This document shows, one piece after another, positions 51,053 to 59,005 of a stretch of 64,000 nt of DNA. The notes below the pieces were generated by a model that worked only from the letters and a program-made list of their open reading frames with translations, had not been told where the DNA came from and did no database searches. The stretch spans positions 1 to 64,000 of the forward strand of contig DASWVB010000030.1 in NCBI GenBank assembly GCA_036401375.1, in the 5' to 3' direction. Numbering within the stretch: the first letter of the stretch is position 1; each line of letters begins with the position of its first letter. Origin of the DNA: DASWUZ01 sp036401375 (lineage in GTDB: Bacteria; Acidobacteriota; Terriglobia; Terriglobales; Acidobacteriaceae). Made by a program: the position numbers and the translations under genes.

Positions 51053-51298
51053 ATGACAGAGACACACGAGCACATTGAGCCTCTCGATGAGGACGACGAT
51101 CTTGACCTGGAGGACGAGGACGACGAGGGAGATGAGCTTTCGCGGGACGAGGCGGAGGAGCGCTTTCTCGCGGTTCTGAACTCGGCGACAGAGATTACTG
51201 CCGCTGCCGTTTCAAACGCAGGCGCTGAGGCTCTGAAAAATCCTGACGCTGTGGCGGCGCTCTTCAACCGGGTCTTCGACACGATTGTAGGGCTGTAG
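51053..51298 (+). CDS. Small highly acidic protein, family not recognised
   Basis: An 81-residue protein with an AAGGAGGGAAG ribosome site ahead of its ATG. Residues 9-38 are almost all Asp/Glu/Leu/Arg (EPLDEDDDLDLEDEDDEGDE), giving a very low pI. Residues 39-81 form amphipathic helices (RFLAVLNSATEITAAAVSNA). I do not recognise it. The strong ribosome site and native codon use make it a real gene. It might be a nucleic-acid mimic, a cation buffer or a partner for a basic protein, all speculative. Confidence 0.7.
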   Translation: MTETHEHIEPLDEDDDLDLEDEDDEGDELSRDEAEERFLAVLNSATEITAAAVSNAGAEALKNPDAVAALFNRVFDTIVGL

Positions 51299-51332
51299 TA
51301 CGCTCTCTCGACTGCCGGCCCGCTGGTCAGGC

Positions 51333-51352
51333 CCGCTGGTTACGCCCAGCGG
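51333..51352 (+). other. Short hairpin after the acidic gene
   Basis: CCGCTGG and CCAGCGG pair around a six-base loop 35 bp after the stop codon. No U-tract follows, so termination is doubtful. Confidence 0.35.
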
Positions 51353-51474
51353 ACCTTGCTGTTTCCATCTCAGCCGGGCACTCGAAGACGCGCACTGCCT
51401 CGAGCGGCAGGGGCGGACGAATCGGGAGCAGATCAGCGGAAGGCGGCCGTCAGAGGCCGGTCCAGGCGAAATGC

Positions 51475-51708
51475 TTACTTGTTCTGGCTCTCCGCCGCTA
51501 CTGCGGCCTCGGCCGCCTGGAAGCCGATGCGGGAGTGGGTTCCGTCGCAAAAGGGCTTGTTGATCGATGCCCCGCAGCGGCAGAGCGAGATGGCAGGCTT
51601 GCCGGCCAGGTCCCACTGCTTGCCATCCGCATCGACCAGCGTGATCGGACCCTCGACACGGAAGGGACCATTGGGGCGGACGGTAATTTTCACTTCATTG
51701 TCAGGCAT
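51475..51708 (-). CDS. CDGSH-type iron-sulfur protein
   Basis: A 77-residue protein with one complete CDGSH cluster motif: C43-x-C45-x8-C54-D-G-T-H58 (LCRCGASINKPFCDGTHS), which binds a [2Fe-2S] cluster through three Cys and one His. The N-terminal strand segment is MPDNEVKITVRPNGPFRVEG. No membrane segment is present. It may take part in redox or iron-sulfur transfer. It follows the antiporter on the same strand by about 50 bp. The start at 51708 fits the family, and a longer frame to 51795 overlaps the upstream gene. Confidence 0.9.
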   Translation of the reverse strand: MPDNEVKITVRPNGPFRVEGPITLVDADGKQWDLAGKPAISLCRCGASINKPFCDGTHSRIGFQAAEAAVAAESQNK

Positions 51709-51757
51709 AGGGCGATACAGCTCCTCGGTTGTGGTCTGCTTCGAGTCTACCAGCCGC

Positions 51758-53053
51758 TTAGAAGCGTCGCCTCCCGGGCTCGCGGACGAAGGCAAGCTCT
51801 TCTGCCTCTGCGTTGCGCAGCTTGAGTTTCAGCGAGACGATAAAGCCCCTGACCGTCAGCCCCTGCCCAACGATCGAGAACACCACAACGATATAAGTGG
51901 CTGCGAGCAGCAGGTTCCGGTAGCGGGTGTCGGGCAGAGAGAGCGCGAGGGCGACGGAGAGGCCGCCTCGCAGCCCGCCCCAGGTGAGCACTCGGACGGA
52001 GCCGCGCATCTGCGAGCGCACTATCCTCACCAGGCCAATGACTGCGCCGACGCTGCTCAGCCGGGCGAGCAGTACTACGACCACGGCGACGATGCCCGCC
52101 AGCACAAAGCGGGGGTCATAGGGAATCAGCAGCACCTCAAGGCCCAGCAGCAGGAAGAGCACGGCGTTCAGGATCTCGTCGATCAACTCCCAGAATTTGT
52201 CGACGTATTCGCGCGTCGATCTCGACATTGCGGAGGGGCGTCCCCACGCGCTGATCATCATGCCTGCGGCGACGGCCTCGAGGGGGCCCGAGACGTGGAA
52301 GGCGTCCGCCAGCGCGTAGCCCCCCATGGCGAGCGCGAGGGTGAGCAGCACCTCGACCTGGTAGTCGTCGACCAGGTGCAGCATGGAGGAGACGGCGTAG
52401 CCCGCGACGACACCGAGCAGGGCGCCACCGCCCGCCTGCACGATCAGAAGTCTTAGTACATCGTGGAGCGCGGGCATCGAGCCGCTCCTCGATGCAGCGA
52501 GCAGGGTGAGAAACAGCACGGCTCCGATGCCGTCGTTGATCAGCGATTCGCCGGCGAGCTGAGTGACGAGGACGGGCGGAGCACCGACCCGGCGCATGAT
52601 GGCAAGCACCGCGATGGGATCGGTGGGCGAGATGAGCGCGCCGAAGAGCAGGCAGCCGAGCCAGGGGACGTCGAGTCCGATCACCCTGAACGCCAGGAAC
52701 GAGAGCCCTGCGACTGCCGCGGTGGACAGCATCGTGGCGCCGGCGGCGAGCGCGGCAATGGGCAGCCATTCCCGGGCCAGGGCGCGCATATCGAGCTGCA
52801 GAGCGCCCGCGAAGAGGAGAAAGGCGAGCATACCGTGCAGCACGATCTGGTTGAAGTCGATGCGTCCGGTGACATCCGCGGCCCAGTCCCTTATCGAGGG
52901 CATGGCGTGCCCGGCGCCGATCAATGCCGCTGACAGGCCAAGCGCGAGCAGCATGATGCCGATGGTCGAGGGCAGCCGGAGCACGCGATGATTCAGCAGC
53001 GCAAACAGGGCAGCCGCTGTGATTAACAGGCTGAGGAGTGCGAACACCGGCAT
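51758..53053 (-). CDS. NhaP-type sodium/proton antiporter
   Basis: A 431-residue CPA1-family cation/proton exchanger of the inner membrane. Hydrophobic spans begin at VFALLSLLITAAALFALL. Core motifs are GALISPTDPIAVLAIM, in which the Asp is in the ion path, and LAGESLINDGIGAVLFLTLL. The last helices are TWGGLRGGLSVALALSLP and LLLAATYIVVVFSIVGQGLT. Functional residues look intact. The ATG at 53053 fits the family start. The frame runs upstream to 53203 without coding character. It is divergent from an aldo/keto reductase. Confidence 0.93.
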   Translation of the reverse strand: MPVFALLSLLITAAALFALLNHRVLRLPSTIGIMLLALGLSAALIGAGHAMPSIRDWAADVTGRIDFNQIVLHGMLAFLLFAGALQLDMRALAREWLPIAALAAGATMLSTAAVAGLSFLAFRVIGLDVPWLGCLLFGALISPTDPIAVLAIMRRVGAPPVLVTQLAGESLINDGIGAVLFLTLLAASRSGSMPALHDVLRLLIVQAGGGALLGVVAGYAVSSMLHLVDDYQVEVLLTLALAMGGYALADAFHVSGPLEAVAAGMMISAWGRPSAMSRSTREYVDKFWELIDEILNAVLFLLLGLEVLLIPYDPRFVLAGIVAVVVVLLARLSSVGAVIGLVRIVRSQMRGSVRVLTWGGLRGGLSVALALSLPDTRYRNLLLAATYIVVVFSIVGQGLTVRGFIVSLKLKLRNAEAEELAFVREPGRRRF

Positions 53054-53214
53054 GCCATAGGATACCTTTGCTTCTGAGTACTCCAAGCCAAATCGTGGTG
53101 CATCCAAAAAGCATTCACACGGCCGCTGCAGCGTCGGAACACGACAGAAGAGCCATTGAAGCAGCGGGAGTTTCAGCGGACCCGGCTCCGGGCCGGGATT
53201 CAAGGGGGACCGAG

Positions 53215-54201
53215 ATGAAGACGCGCAAGCTGGGCCGGACGGATGTGGAACTCTCCGCGATGGGACTGGGCTGCATGGGTATGTCTGAGTTCTACGGTGC
53301 GCGCGACGAGCAGGAGTCGATTGCCACGATCCATCGCGCGATCGAGCTCGGCGTCACGTTCCTCGACACAGCCGATATGTATGGAACGGGGCACAACGAG
53401 GAGCTGGTGGGACGGGCAATCCGCGACCGCCGCGAGAAGGTTGTGCTCGCGACGAAGTTTGGCAATGTGCGCGGCGCGAATGGGGAACGGCTCGGCATCA
53501 GCGGCAAGCCGGAGTACGTTCGCTCCGCCTGCGACGCGAGCCTGCGGCGACTGGGCGTCGAGGTCATCGATCTCTACTACCAGCACCGCGTCGATCCCAA
53601 CACACCGATAGAGGACACAGTCGGCGCGATGGCTCAGCTGGTTGCGGCGGGCAAGGTGCTCTACCTCGGACTCTCCGAAGCCAGCCCCGAAACGATCCGG
53701 CTCGCCCATGCCGTTCATCCCATCGCCGCGCTGCAGACCGAGGACTCTCTATGGGCACGGGACCCGGAAGAAGAGCTGCTGCCGCTGGTGCGCGAGCTCG
53801 GCATCACCTTTGTGGCGTACAGCCCGCTGGGCCGCGGCTTCCTCACCGGCAGCATCACCAGCAAGGATGTACTGGCGGTGGATGACTTCCGCCGCGGCGA
53901 TCCCCGCTTCTCAGACGAAAATCTGCAGGCCAACCTGCGGCTTGCCGAGCAGGTCGAGGCAATCGCCCGGGACAAGGGGTGCACCGCATCGCAGCTAGCG
54001 CTCGCATGGGTCCTGGCGCAGGGTGAGGATGTCGTGCCTATCCCGGGGACCAAGCGGCGCAAATATCTGGAAGAGAATGCGGCAGCTGCTGAGGTTATGC
54101 TCTCGTCCGGCGATCTGAAGCGCATCGATGAGCTGCTGCCCCACGGCTCGGTCGCAGGCAATCGCTATACGGAGCAGGGGATGAGGGCTGTCAACCTCTG
54201 A
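53215..54201 (+). CDS. Aldo/keto reductase (first of two)
   Basis: A 328-residue NADPH-dependent reductase of the TIM-barrel AKR family. Catalytic tetrad positions are visible: Asp in FLDTADMYGTGHNEELVG, Tyr in DMYG, Lys in VVLATKFGN and His in DLYYQHRVDP. The NADP-binding end is VVPIPGTKRRKYLEENAAAA. The ATG at 53215 is preceded by AAGGGGG. It is the first of three genes on one strand (AKR, serine hydrolase, AKR). The two AKRs are not close copies: this one resembles the AKR13-type group (MGMSEFYG), by pattern. Confidence 0.92.
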   Translation: MKTRKLGRTDVELSAMGLGCMGMSEFYGARDEQESIATIHRAIELGVTFLDTADMYGTGHNEELVGRAIRDRREKVVLATKFGNVRGANGERLGISGKPEYVRSACDASLRRLGVEVIDLYYQHRVDPNTPIEDTVGAMAQLVAAGKVLYLGLSEASPETIRLAHAVHPIAALQTEDSLWARDPEEELLPLVRELGITFVAYSPLGRGFLTGSITSKDVLAVDDFRRGDPRFSDENLQANLRLAEQVEAIARDKGCTASQLALAWVLAQGEDVVPIPGTKRRKYLEENAAAAEVMLSSGDLKRIDELLPHGSVAGNRYTEQGMRAVNL

Positions 54202-54274
54202 GCGCTGGGGCGCTCCGTGCGGACGGGTGGAGCTGGCCAGGCCGAGGAGTTTCAGGAGATGCTGGTACGCTGCC

Positions 54275-55753
54275 ATGATGGGAGTTCGATTCAGCATCGC
54301 GCCTGCAGTCGTCATGGTCGTGCTGGCTCTGAGTTCTGGAGCCAGGGGGGTCGCCAGCGACGGGGCGGAAGTCCGGCAGCAGGGTGACGCCGGAGGAGCG
54401 TCTGCCCTGCCCGCCGGCACGGCGGAACAGGTGGACCGCATCGCCAGGCATGTGCTCGCGGCCACTGGAGCACCCTCGGCGTCAATTGCTCTCGTCAAGG
54501 GGGCCAGCGTCGTCTACCAGCGTGCCTACGGTCTGGCCAGAATCGAACCTGACACCCCCGCGACCCCGGCCATGCGATACGCGATCGGCTCGGTGTCGAA
54601 GCAGTTCACCTCCTCGGCGCTGCTGTTGCTGCAGCAGGATGGAAGGCTGAGCCTGGACGACCCTGTTTCGAAGTACCTGCCGTCGCTCACCCGCGCCCAC
54701 GAGGTGACGATCAGGATGCTGCTTACGCACACCGCCGGCTATCGCGATTACTGGCCGCAAGACTACGTGATGCTCCCGATGATGCAGCCTACCTCTACAG
54801 AGCACATCCTTGAGGTGTGGGCGAAGTGCCCGCTCGACTTCGACCCGGGGACAAAGTGGCAGTACTCCAACACGAACTATGTCATCGCTGCGCGCATCAT
54901 CGAGATTGTTACTGGAAGACCCTACCTCGAGACGATCGAGGGCCGCATCCTGCGGCCGCTTGGACTCAACTCCGCGATCGATGTCGACACCGGACGGCCG
55001 ATTGCACTGGGCGCGCAGGGCTACACCCGGGCTGCCTTCGGACCACTGCGCCAGGCGCCGAGGGAGGGCAAGGGCTGGATGCTGGGAGCATTCGAACTTG
55101 CCATGACGGCCGGAGACCTGGCCCGCTGGGACATCAGCGTGATGGATCGCTCGCTGCTCAAGCCCGCCTCCTACGACGAGATGTTTACGTCAGCAAAGCT
55201 CAAGGACGGAACGGACACGCACTACGGGCTGGGCGTCTACACGAACCCTGTCGACGGTCACGCGGCCATCGAACATACCGGCGAGGCCTCGGGCTTTGTG
55301 TCCGACAACATCGTCTTCCCGGCGGAGCATGCGGCGGTCGTGGTGCTGACCAACGAGATGGCTGTGAATGCCGCCTCGCGCATCGGACACGGAGTCGTGC
55401 CGCTGCTGCTCGATGACGCTGCGCTGGCAGCCAGCTCCAGCAAGCCGCCGCCGACGCAGGTCGAGGCGCAGGCGCTGGCCATCTTCAAAGGTCTGCAGCA
55501 GGGTCGCATCGATCGCAGCCTGCTCACGCCGAACCTCGACGGCTACTTCGATCAGCAGACGCTGGATGACTTTGCCTCGAGCCTGGCCCCGCTCGGAGCT
55601 CCGCTCAGCTTTCACCAGATATTTGAAGAGCTGCGAGGCGGCATGACCTTCCGAGGTTTCAAGGGCCAGTTCGCCGGCCGCAACGTGAGGGTGACGACCT
55701 ACCAGATGCCGGACGGGAAGCTGGAGCAGTACCTCGTCCTTCCCTCGGAGTAG
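54275..55753 (+). CDS. Serine hydrolase of the class C beta-lactamase/D-aminopeptidase fold
   Basis: The 492-residue protein has an N-terminal hydrophobic signal (FSIAPAVVMVVLALSSGARG). The catalytic Ser and Lys are in SxxK at S106-K109 (AIGSVSKQFTSS), the Tyr is in WQYSNTNYVIA, and the third motif is HTGEASGF, a variant of KTG. The C-terminal extra domain is of DUF3471-like character (PTQVEAQALAIFKGLQQGRI). Such proteins are esterases, DD-peptidases or D-amino peptidases more often than true beta-lactamases. It is 74 bp after the first AKR. I chose the ATG at 54275. Confidence 0.86.
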   Translation: MMGVRFSIAPAVVMVVLALSSGARGVASDGAEVRQQGDAGGASALPAGTAEQVDRIARHVLAATGAPSASIALVKGASVVYQRAYGLARIEPDTPATPAMRYAIGSVSKQFTSSALLLLQQDGRLSLDDPVSKYLPSLTRAHEVTIRMLLTHTAGYRDYWPQDYVMLPMMQPTSTEHILEVWAKCPLDFDPGTKWQYSNTNYVIAARIIEIVTGRPYLETIEGRILRPLGLNSAIDVDTGRPIALGAQGYTRAAFGPLRQAPREGKGWMLGAFELAMTAGDLARWDISVMDRSLLKPASYDEMFTSAKLKDGTDTHYGLGVYTNPVDGHAAIEHTGEASGFVSDNIVFPAEHAAVVVLTNEMAVNAASRIGHGVVPLLLDDAALAASSSKPPPTQVEAQALAIFKGLQQGRIDRSLLTPNLDGYFDQQTLDDFASSLAPLGAPLSFHQIFEELRGGMTFRGFKGQFAGRNVRVTTYQMPDGKLEQYLVLPSE

Positions 55754-55880
55754 TCGTTCCTGCACGGTGTTCGTAACTAGCCGGCCGCAGCGCCTCTCAA
55801 CAGACTCTCGTGAGGGGCATCTCCTGAAAGGCTCTTGTACTCTGAAGGAGGGGACGCAGCGCCTCGCAGGAGAGTTTGAG

Positions 55881-56867
55881 ATGAACTATCGCGCACTGGG
55901 CCGCACCGGCTGGAAGGTCTCTGAGGTAAGCTTTGGCGCGTGGGCTATCGGCGGAGCGTGGGGCAGCGTCTCCGATGAAGACTCGCTGGCGGCACTGAAC
56001 ACGGCCATCGACTCCGGCATCAACTTCCTCGACACGGCCGATGTATACGGCGCGGGCAGGAGCGAGCGCCTGATCGCGCAGCTCAAGCAGCAGCGTAAGG
56101 GCGACGAGATCATCGTTGCCACCAAGGCCGGGCGCCGCCTGCCGCAGCAGACCGTCGAGGGCTACAGCCGCGAAAACCTCGAGGGGTGGATCAACGACAG
56201 CCTGCGCAACCTCGCCGTCGACGCTCTCGATCTCGTGCAGCTGCACTGCCCTCCGACGGACGCCTACTACCATCCAGAGCTCTTTGGTATGCTCGACGAC
56301 CTTGTCACGGCGGGCAAAATCCGCTACTACGGAGTGAGCGTAGAGCGGGTGGAAGAGGCGCTCAAGGCCATCGAATACCCCAATGTGCAGAGCGTGCAGA
56401 TCATCTACAACTGCTTCCGCCAGCGGCCTGCCGATCTGTTCTTTGCGCAGGCGAAGCTGAAGCAGGTCGGCATCCTCGCGCGGGTGCCGCTTGCCTCTGG
56501 ACTGCTGACGGGAAAGTTCAGCCGCGATACGAAGTTCGAAACAGACGATCACCGCAATTTCAATCGCAAGGGTGAGGCGTTCGACGTGGGGGAGACCTTC
56601 GCAGGTGTGGACTATGAGACGGCGCTCGCCGCTGTTGAGGAGATTCGCAGGCTGGTGCCCGAGGGCGCGAGCATGAGCCAGTTCGCTCTACGCTGGATCC
56701 TGATGTCGGAGGCGGTGACCTGCGCGATCCCCGGAGGCAAGCGGCCCGAGCAGGTTGCCGACAATGCGCGCGCCTCAGATCTGCCGCCCCTGTCCGCCGG
56801 GACGATGAAGGCGCTCGAATCGATCTACGATGCGCGCATCAAGCCGCTGATCCACCAGCGCTGGTAG
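55881..56867 (+). CDS. Aldo/keto reductase (second of two)
   Basis: A 328-residue AKR that differs from the first in its opening (MNYRALGRTGWKVSEVSFGA) and cofactor region (AIPGGKRPEQVADNA). Catalytic Asp/Tyr lie in FLDTADVYGAGRSERLI, Lys in IIVATKAGRRL and His in DLVQLHCPP. The ATG at 55881 has AGGAG nine bases upstream. The sequence resembles the aryl-alcohol/L-threonate-type branch, by pattern. The row is probably a small operon or a pair of adjacent units, 127 bp after the hydrolase. Confidence 0.92.
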   Translation: MNYRALGRTGWKVSEVSFGAWAIGGAWGSVSDEDSLAALNTAIDSGINFLDTADVYGAGRSERLIAQLKQQRKGDEIIVATKAGRRLPQQTVEGYSRENLEGWINDSLRNLAVDALDLVQLHCPPTDAYYHPELFGMLDDLVTAGKIRYYGVSVERVEEALKAIEYPNVQSVQIIYNCFRQRPADLFFAQAKLKQVGILARVPLASGLLTGKFSRDTKFETDDHRNFNRKGEAFDVGETFAGVDYETALAAVEEIRRLVPEGASMSQFALRWILMSEAVTCAIPGGKRPEQVADNARASDLPPLSAGTMKALESIYDARIKPLIHQRW

Positions 56868-56980
56868 CCGGCGATCGAGCGCCTATGGAGATGCTGCTCG
56901 CAGCAGCGATGCGACGGCGACTCTACGGTCAGAAAGCAGCAGTCAGGAAGCCTGACGAGAGAGGCTGCCTGCGGCAGACA

Positions 56981-57817
56981 TTATGAGGTCGCCGCAACGG
57001 CCTGCTGCTCCGTCTCCAATACTTCGTCGCTGATCACGTAGAAGTAAGTCAGGTTTGCGATGCCGAAGGAGGTGGTGATGGCGACGTCGGAGGCATCGCG
57101 GCCCACGGCCATCAGGATGCGACCGATGCGCGGCGTATTGTTCCTCGCGTCAAAGGCCCACCACTTGCCGTCGAGATAGACCTCGAACCATGCGCTGAAA
57201 TCCATCGGAAGGCGCAGCGGTACACCGATGTCGCCCAGGTAGCCGGTGGCGTAGCGCGCGGGAATATTGAGGGCGCGGCAGAAGGTGATGGCAAGATGCT
57301 GGAAGTCGCGGCAGACGCCGACGCGCTCCGTAAATACATCGAGCGCCGTCTTGGTCGAGCGCGCGTGGTGGTATCCGAAGGTGACCTTGCGGTTGACCCA
57401 GTCGCAGATGGCCTGCACGCGTCCCCAGCCCGGCGCGACGTCGCCAAACAGCTCAACGGCGATATTCGACAGCCGATCGACCTCGCAGTAGCGGCTGTTC
57501 ATCAGGTAGGTGAGGGTCTCGTGGGGCAACTCCGAGACGGGCACCTCGCGCGACTCGGGTGCGACCGGGTCAGGGGTGCCGGGGTCGTTGAACATGGTGG
57601 TGTTGCTGAGTCGCAGATAACCCTGGGGAGCGAGAAAGCGGGAGCAGCGGTTGCCGAAGGAATCAATGTAAGTGTCGACCGGGATGTTCGGTTCGACGAC
57701 GACGTCATCAGATTCGAGCAGCCCGCCGGCGCGGCTCGGATGTACATGCAGCATGGCGACCATCGCCACCGGAGCGGGTATGGAAAATTGCAGATCGTAT
57801 CCCAGTCGTATCAGCAT
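56981..57817 (-). CDS. Transglutaminase-like cysteine protease family protein, Anbu-linked type
   Basis: The 278-residue protein has an N-terminal transglutaminase beta domain (MLIRLGYDLQFSIPAPVAMV) and a papain-like core. The nucleophile is C169 in ERVGVCRDFQHLA. The usual Cys-His-Asp order then reads S208 in MDFSAWFEVYLDG (Ser where a His is common) and D223 in WAFDARNNTPRIGR. So the standard His is not visible in its normal place. Related family members may share this Ser, so inactivation is not certain. It lies head to head with the Anbu gene, 276 bp apart, a linkage known for this pair. A promoter-like TTGACC (57885-57890) and TAGAAT (57860-57865) lie upstream, with a wide 19-bp spacer. 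Confidence 0.87.
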   Translation of the reverse strand: MLIRLGYDLQFSIPAPVAMVAMLHVHPSRAGGLLESDDVVVEPNIPVDTYIDSFGNRCSRFLAPQGYLRLSNTTMFNDPGTPDPVAPESREVPVSELPHETLTYLMNSRYCEVDRLSNIAVELFGDVAPGWGRVQAICDWVNRKVTFGYHHARSTKTALDVFTERVGVCRDFQHLAITFCRALNIPARYATGYLGDIGVPLRLPMDFSAWFEVYLDGKWWAFDARNNTPRIGRILMAVGRDASDVAITTSFGIANLTYFYVISDEVLETEQQAVAATS

Positions 57818-58093
57818 GGTTTGGCCGGGCCTTTCGTGAGGTAGGTACCGCGTTTTTATATTCTAGCGGCAGTTTTCTTTCAGCGGTCAAGGCTGTGGAA
57901 GGCGATTCACAGTTTTTGAGCTGGGGCATTGCCCGGTACGCTGAGGGCCCACTGCGGTCCGCTCCCCGGCCGCTGCGCCAGCCAGCCCTGATGCGCGCCT
58001 CTTACCTTGGGCCGCTCGGACCCGGGCCCCATTTCCTGCTCACCAGCGGCGGCAAACCGTTTAGCATAAGCATTCACCCCCGGAGGATTTCCA

Positions 58094-58867
58094 GTGACGT
58101 ATTGCCTCGGCATCCTCACCCATCAGGGCCTCGTCATGGCGTCCGATTCGCGGACCAATGCCGGGTACGACCAGATCAACCTGTGCCGCAAGATGCACAC
58201 CTTCGTGGTTCCGGGCGAGCGCGCCTTGGTGATCCTTACCAGCGGAAGTCTCTCGCTCACCCAGTCCGTGATCACGCTGCTGCGCGATGAGTTCGAGGCG
58301 GGCGAGGGTCTGGCCAAGGCGGAGACCTTCTACGGCGCGGCACGGGTAGTCGGCTCAGCGGTGCGGCGCGTCTCGGAGCTCGATCGCGAGGCGCTCGAGA
58401 AGGATGATTACCGCTTCAACATTCACCTGCTGCTGGGTGGACAGATCAGGGGCGAGCCGTCCAACCTCTACATGATCTATCCGCAGGGCAATCCGCTGAG
58501 CGTGACTCCCGACTCGCCCTACCTACAGATCGGGGAGTGCAAGTATGGCCGGCCGATCCTCGATCGCGGGGTCGAGCTGGGCAAGACTACTCTGCAGGTG
58601 GCGGCGATGTACGCGCTGCTGTCCTTCGACGCCACGATGCGTTCGAACGTGACCGTAGGCCCCCCGATCGAGATGCTGCTCTATCGCAACGACTCCCTCA
58701 ACGTCGAGGAGTACCGCCGCTTCGCCGGCGACGACCCCGAGCTGAACAATATCCACGCTATCTGGGAGCAGAGCCTGCGGCGAGCTGTCGAAGAGCTGCC
58801 GGCCATCCACTTCACCGCCTGCCCGGTGGACGAGCGCACCCTCTCGCGCTCCGAGTCCTGGAGCTGA
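58094..58867 (+). CDS. Anbu (ancestral beta-subunit), proteasome-like peptidase
   Basis: A 257-residue proteasome-fold protein that opens MTYCLGILTHQGLVMASDSR. The initiator Met is followed by Thr, the proteasome-type nucleophile after Met removal. Asp17 and the Lys at position 32 of the mature numbering (NLCRKMHTF) match the catalytic set of beta subunits. The GTG start is preceded by GGAGGA. Anbu self-assembles into helical or ring-like structures. A protease role is inferred for the family and its substrate is not known. It faces the transglutaminase gene. The usual DUF403 and ATP-grasp partners were not found in this window. Confidence 0.92.
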   Translation: MTYCLGILTHQGLVMASDSRTNAGYDQINLCRKMHTFVVPGERALVILTSGSLSLTQSVITLLRDEFEAGEGLAKAETFYGAARVVGSAVRRVSELDREALEKDDYRFNIHLLLGGQIRGEPSNLYMIYPQGNPLSVTPDSPYLQIGECKYGRPILDRGVELGKTTLQVAAMYALLSFDATMRSNVTVGPPIEMLLYRNDSLNVEEYRRFAGDDPELNNIHAIWEQSLRRAVEELPAIHFTACPVDERTLSRSESWS

Positions 58868-59005
58868 ACGCTGGAGCTGGATCGGGAGCTGGATTGGGGA
58901 AGCTGGACCGTAAAGCTAAACCCGTCGATACTGCCTGAACGCGCCAGCCAGCGGCGACGACTCGGCACCCTACGCACTGCCATCTATTAAGCTACAGACT
59001 GCAGC

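Noticed and set aside
54275..55753. True class C beta-lactamase (antibiotic resistance)
   Set aside because: The third motif is HTG rather than KTG, and there is an extra C-terminal domain, which fits the broad esterase/peptidase branch better.
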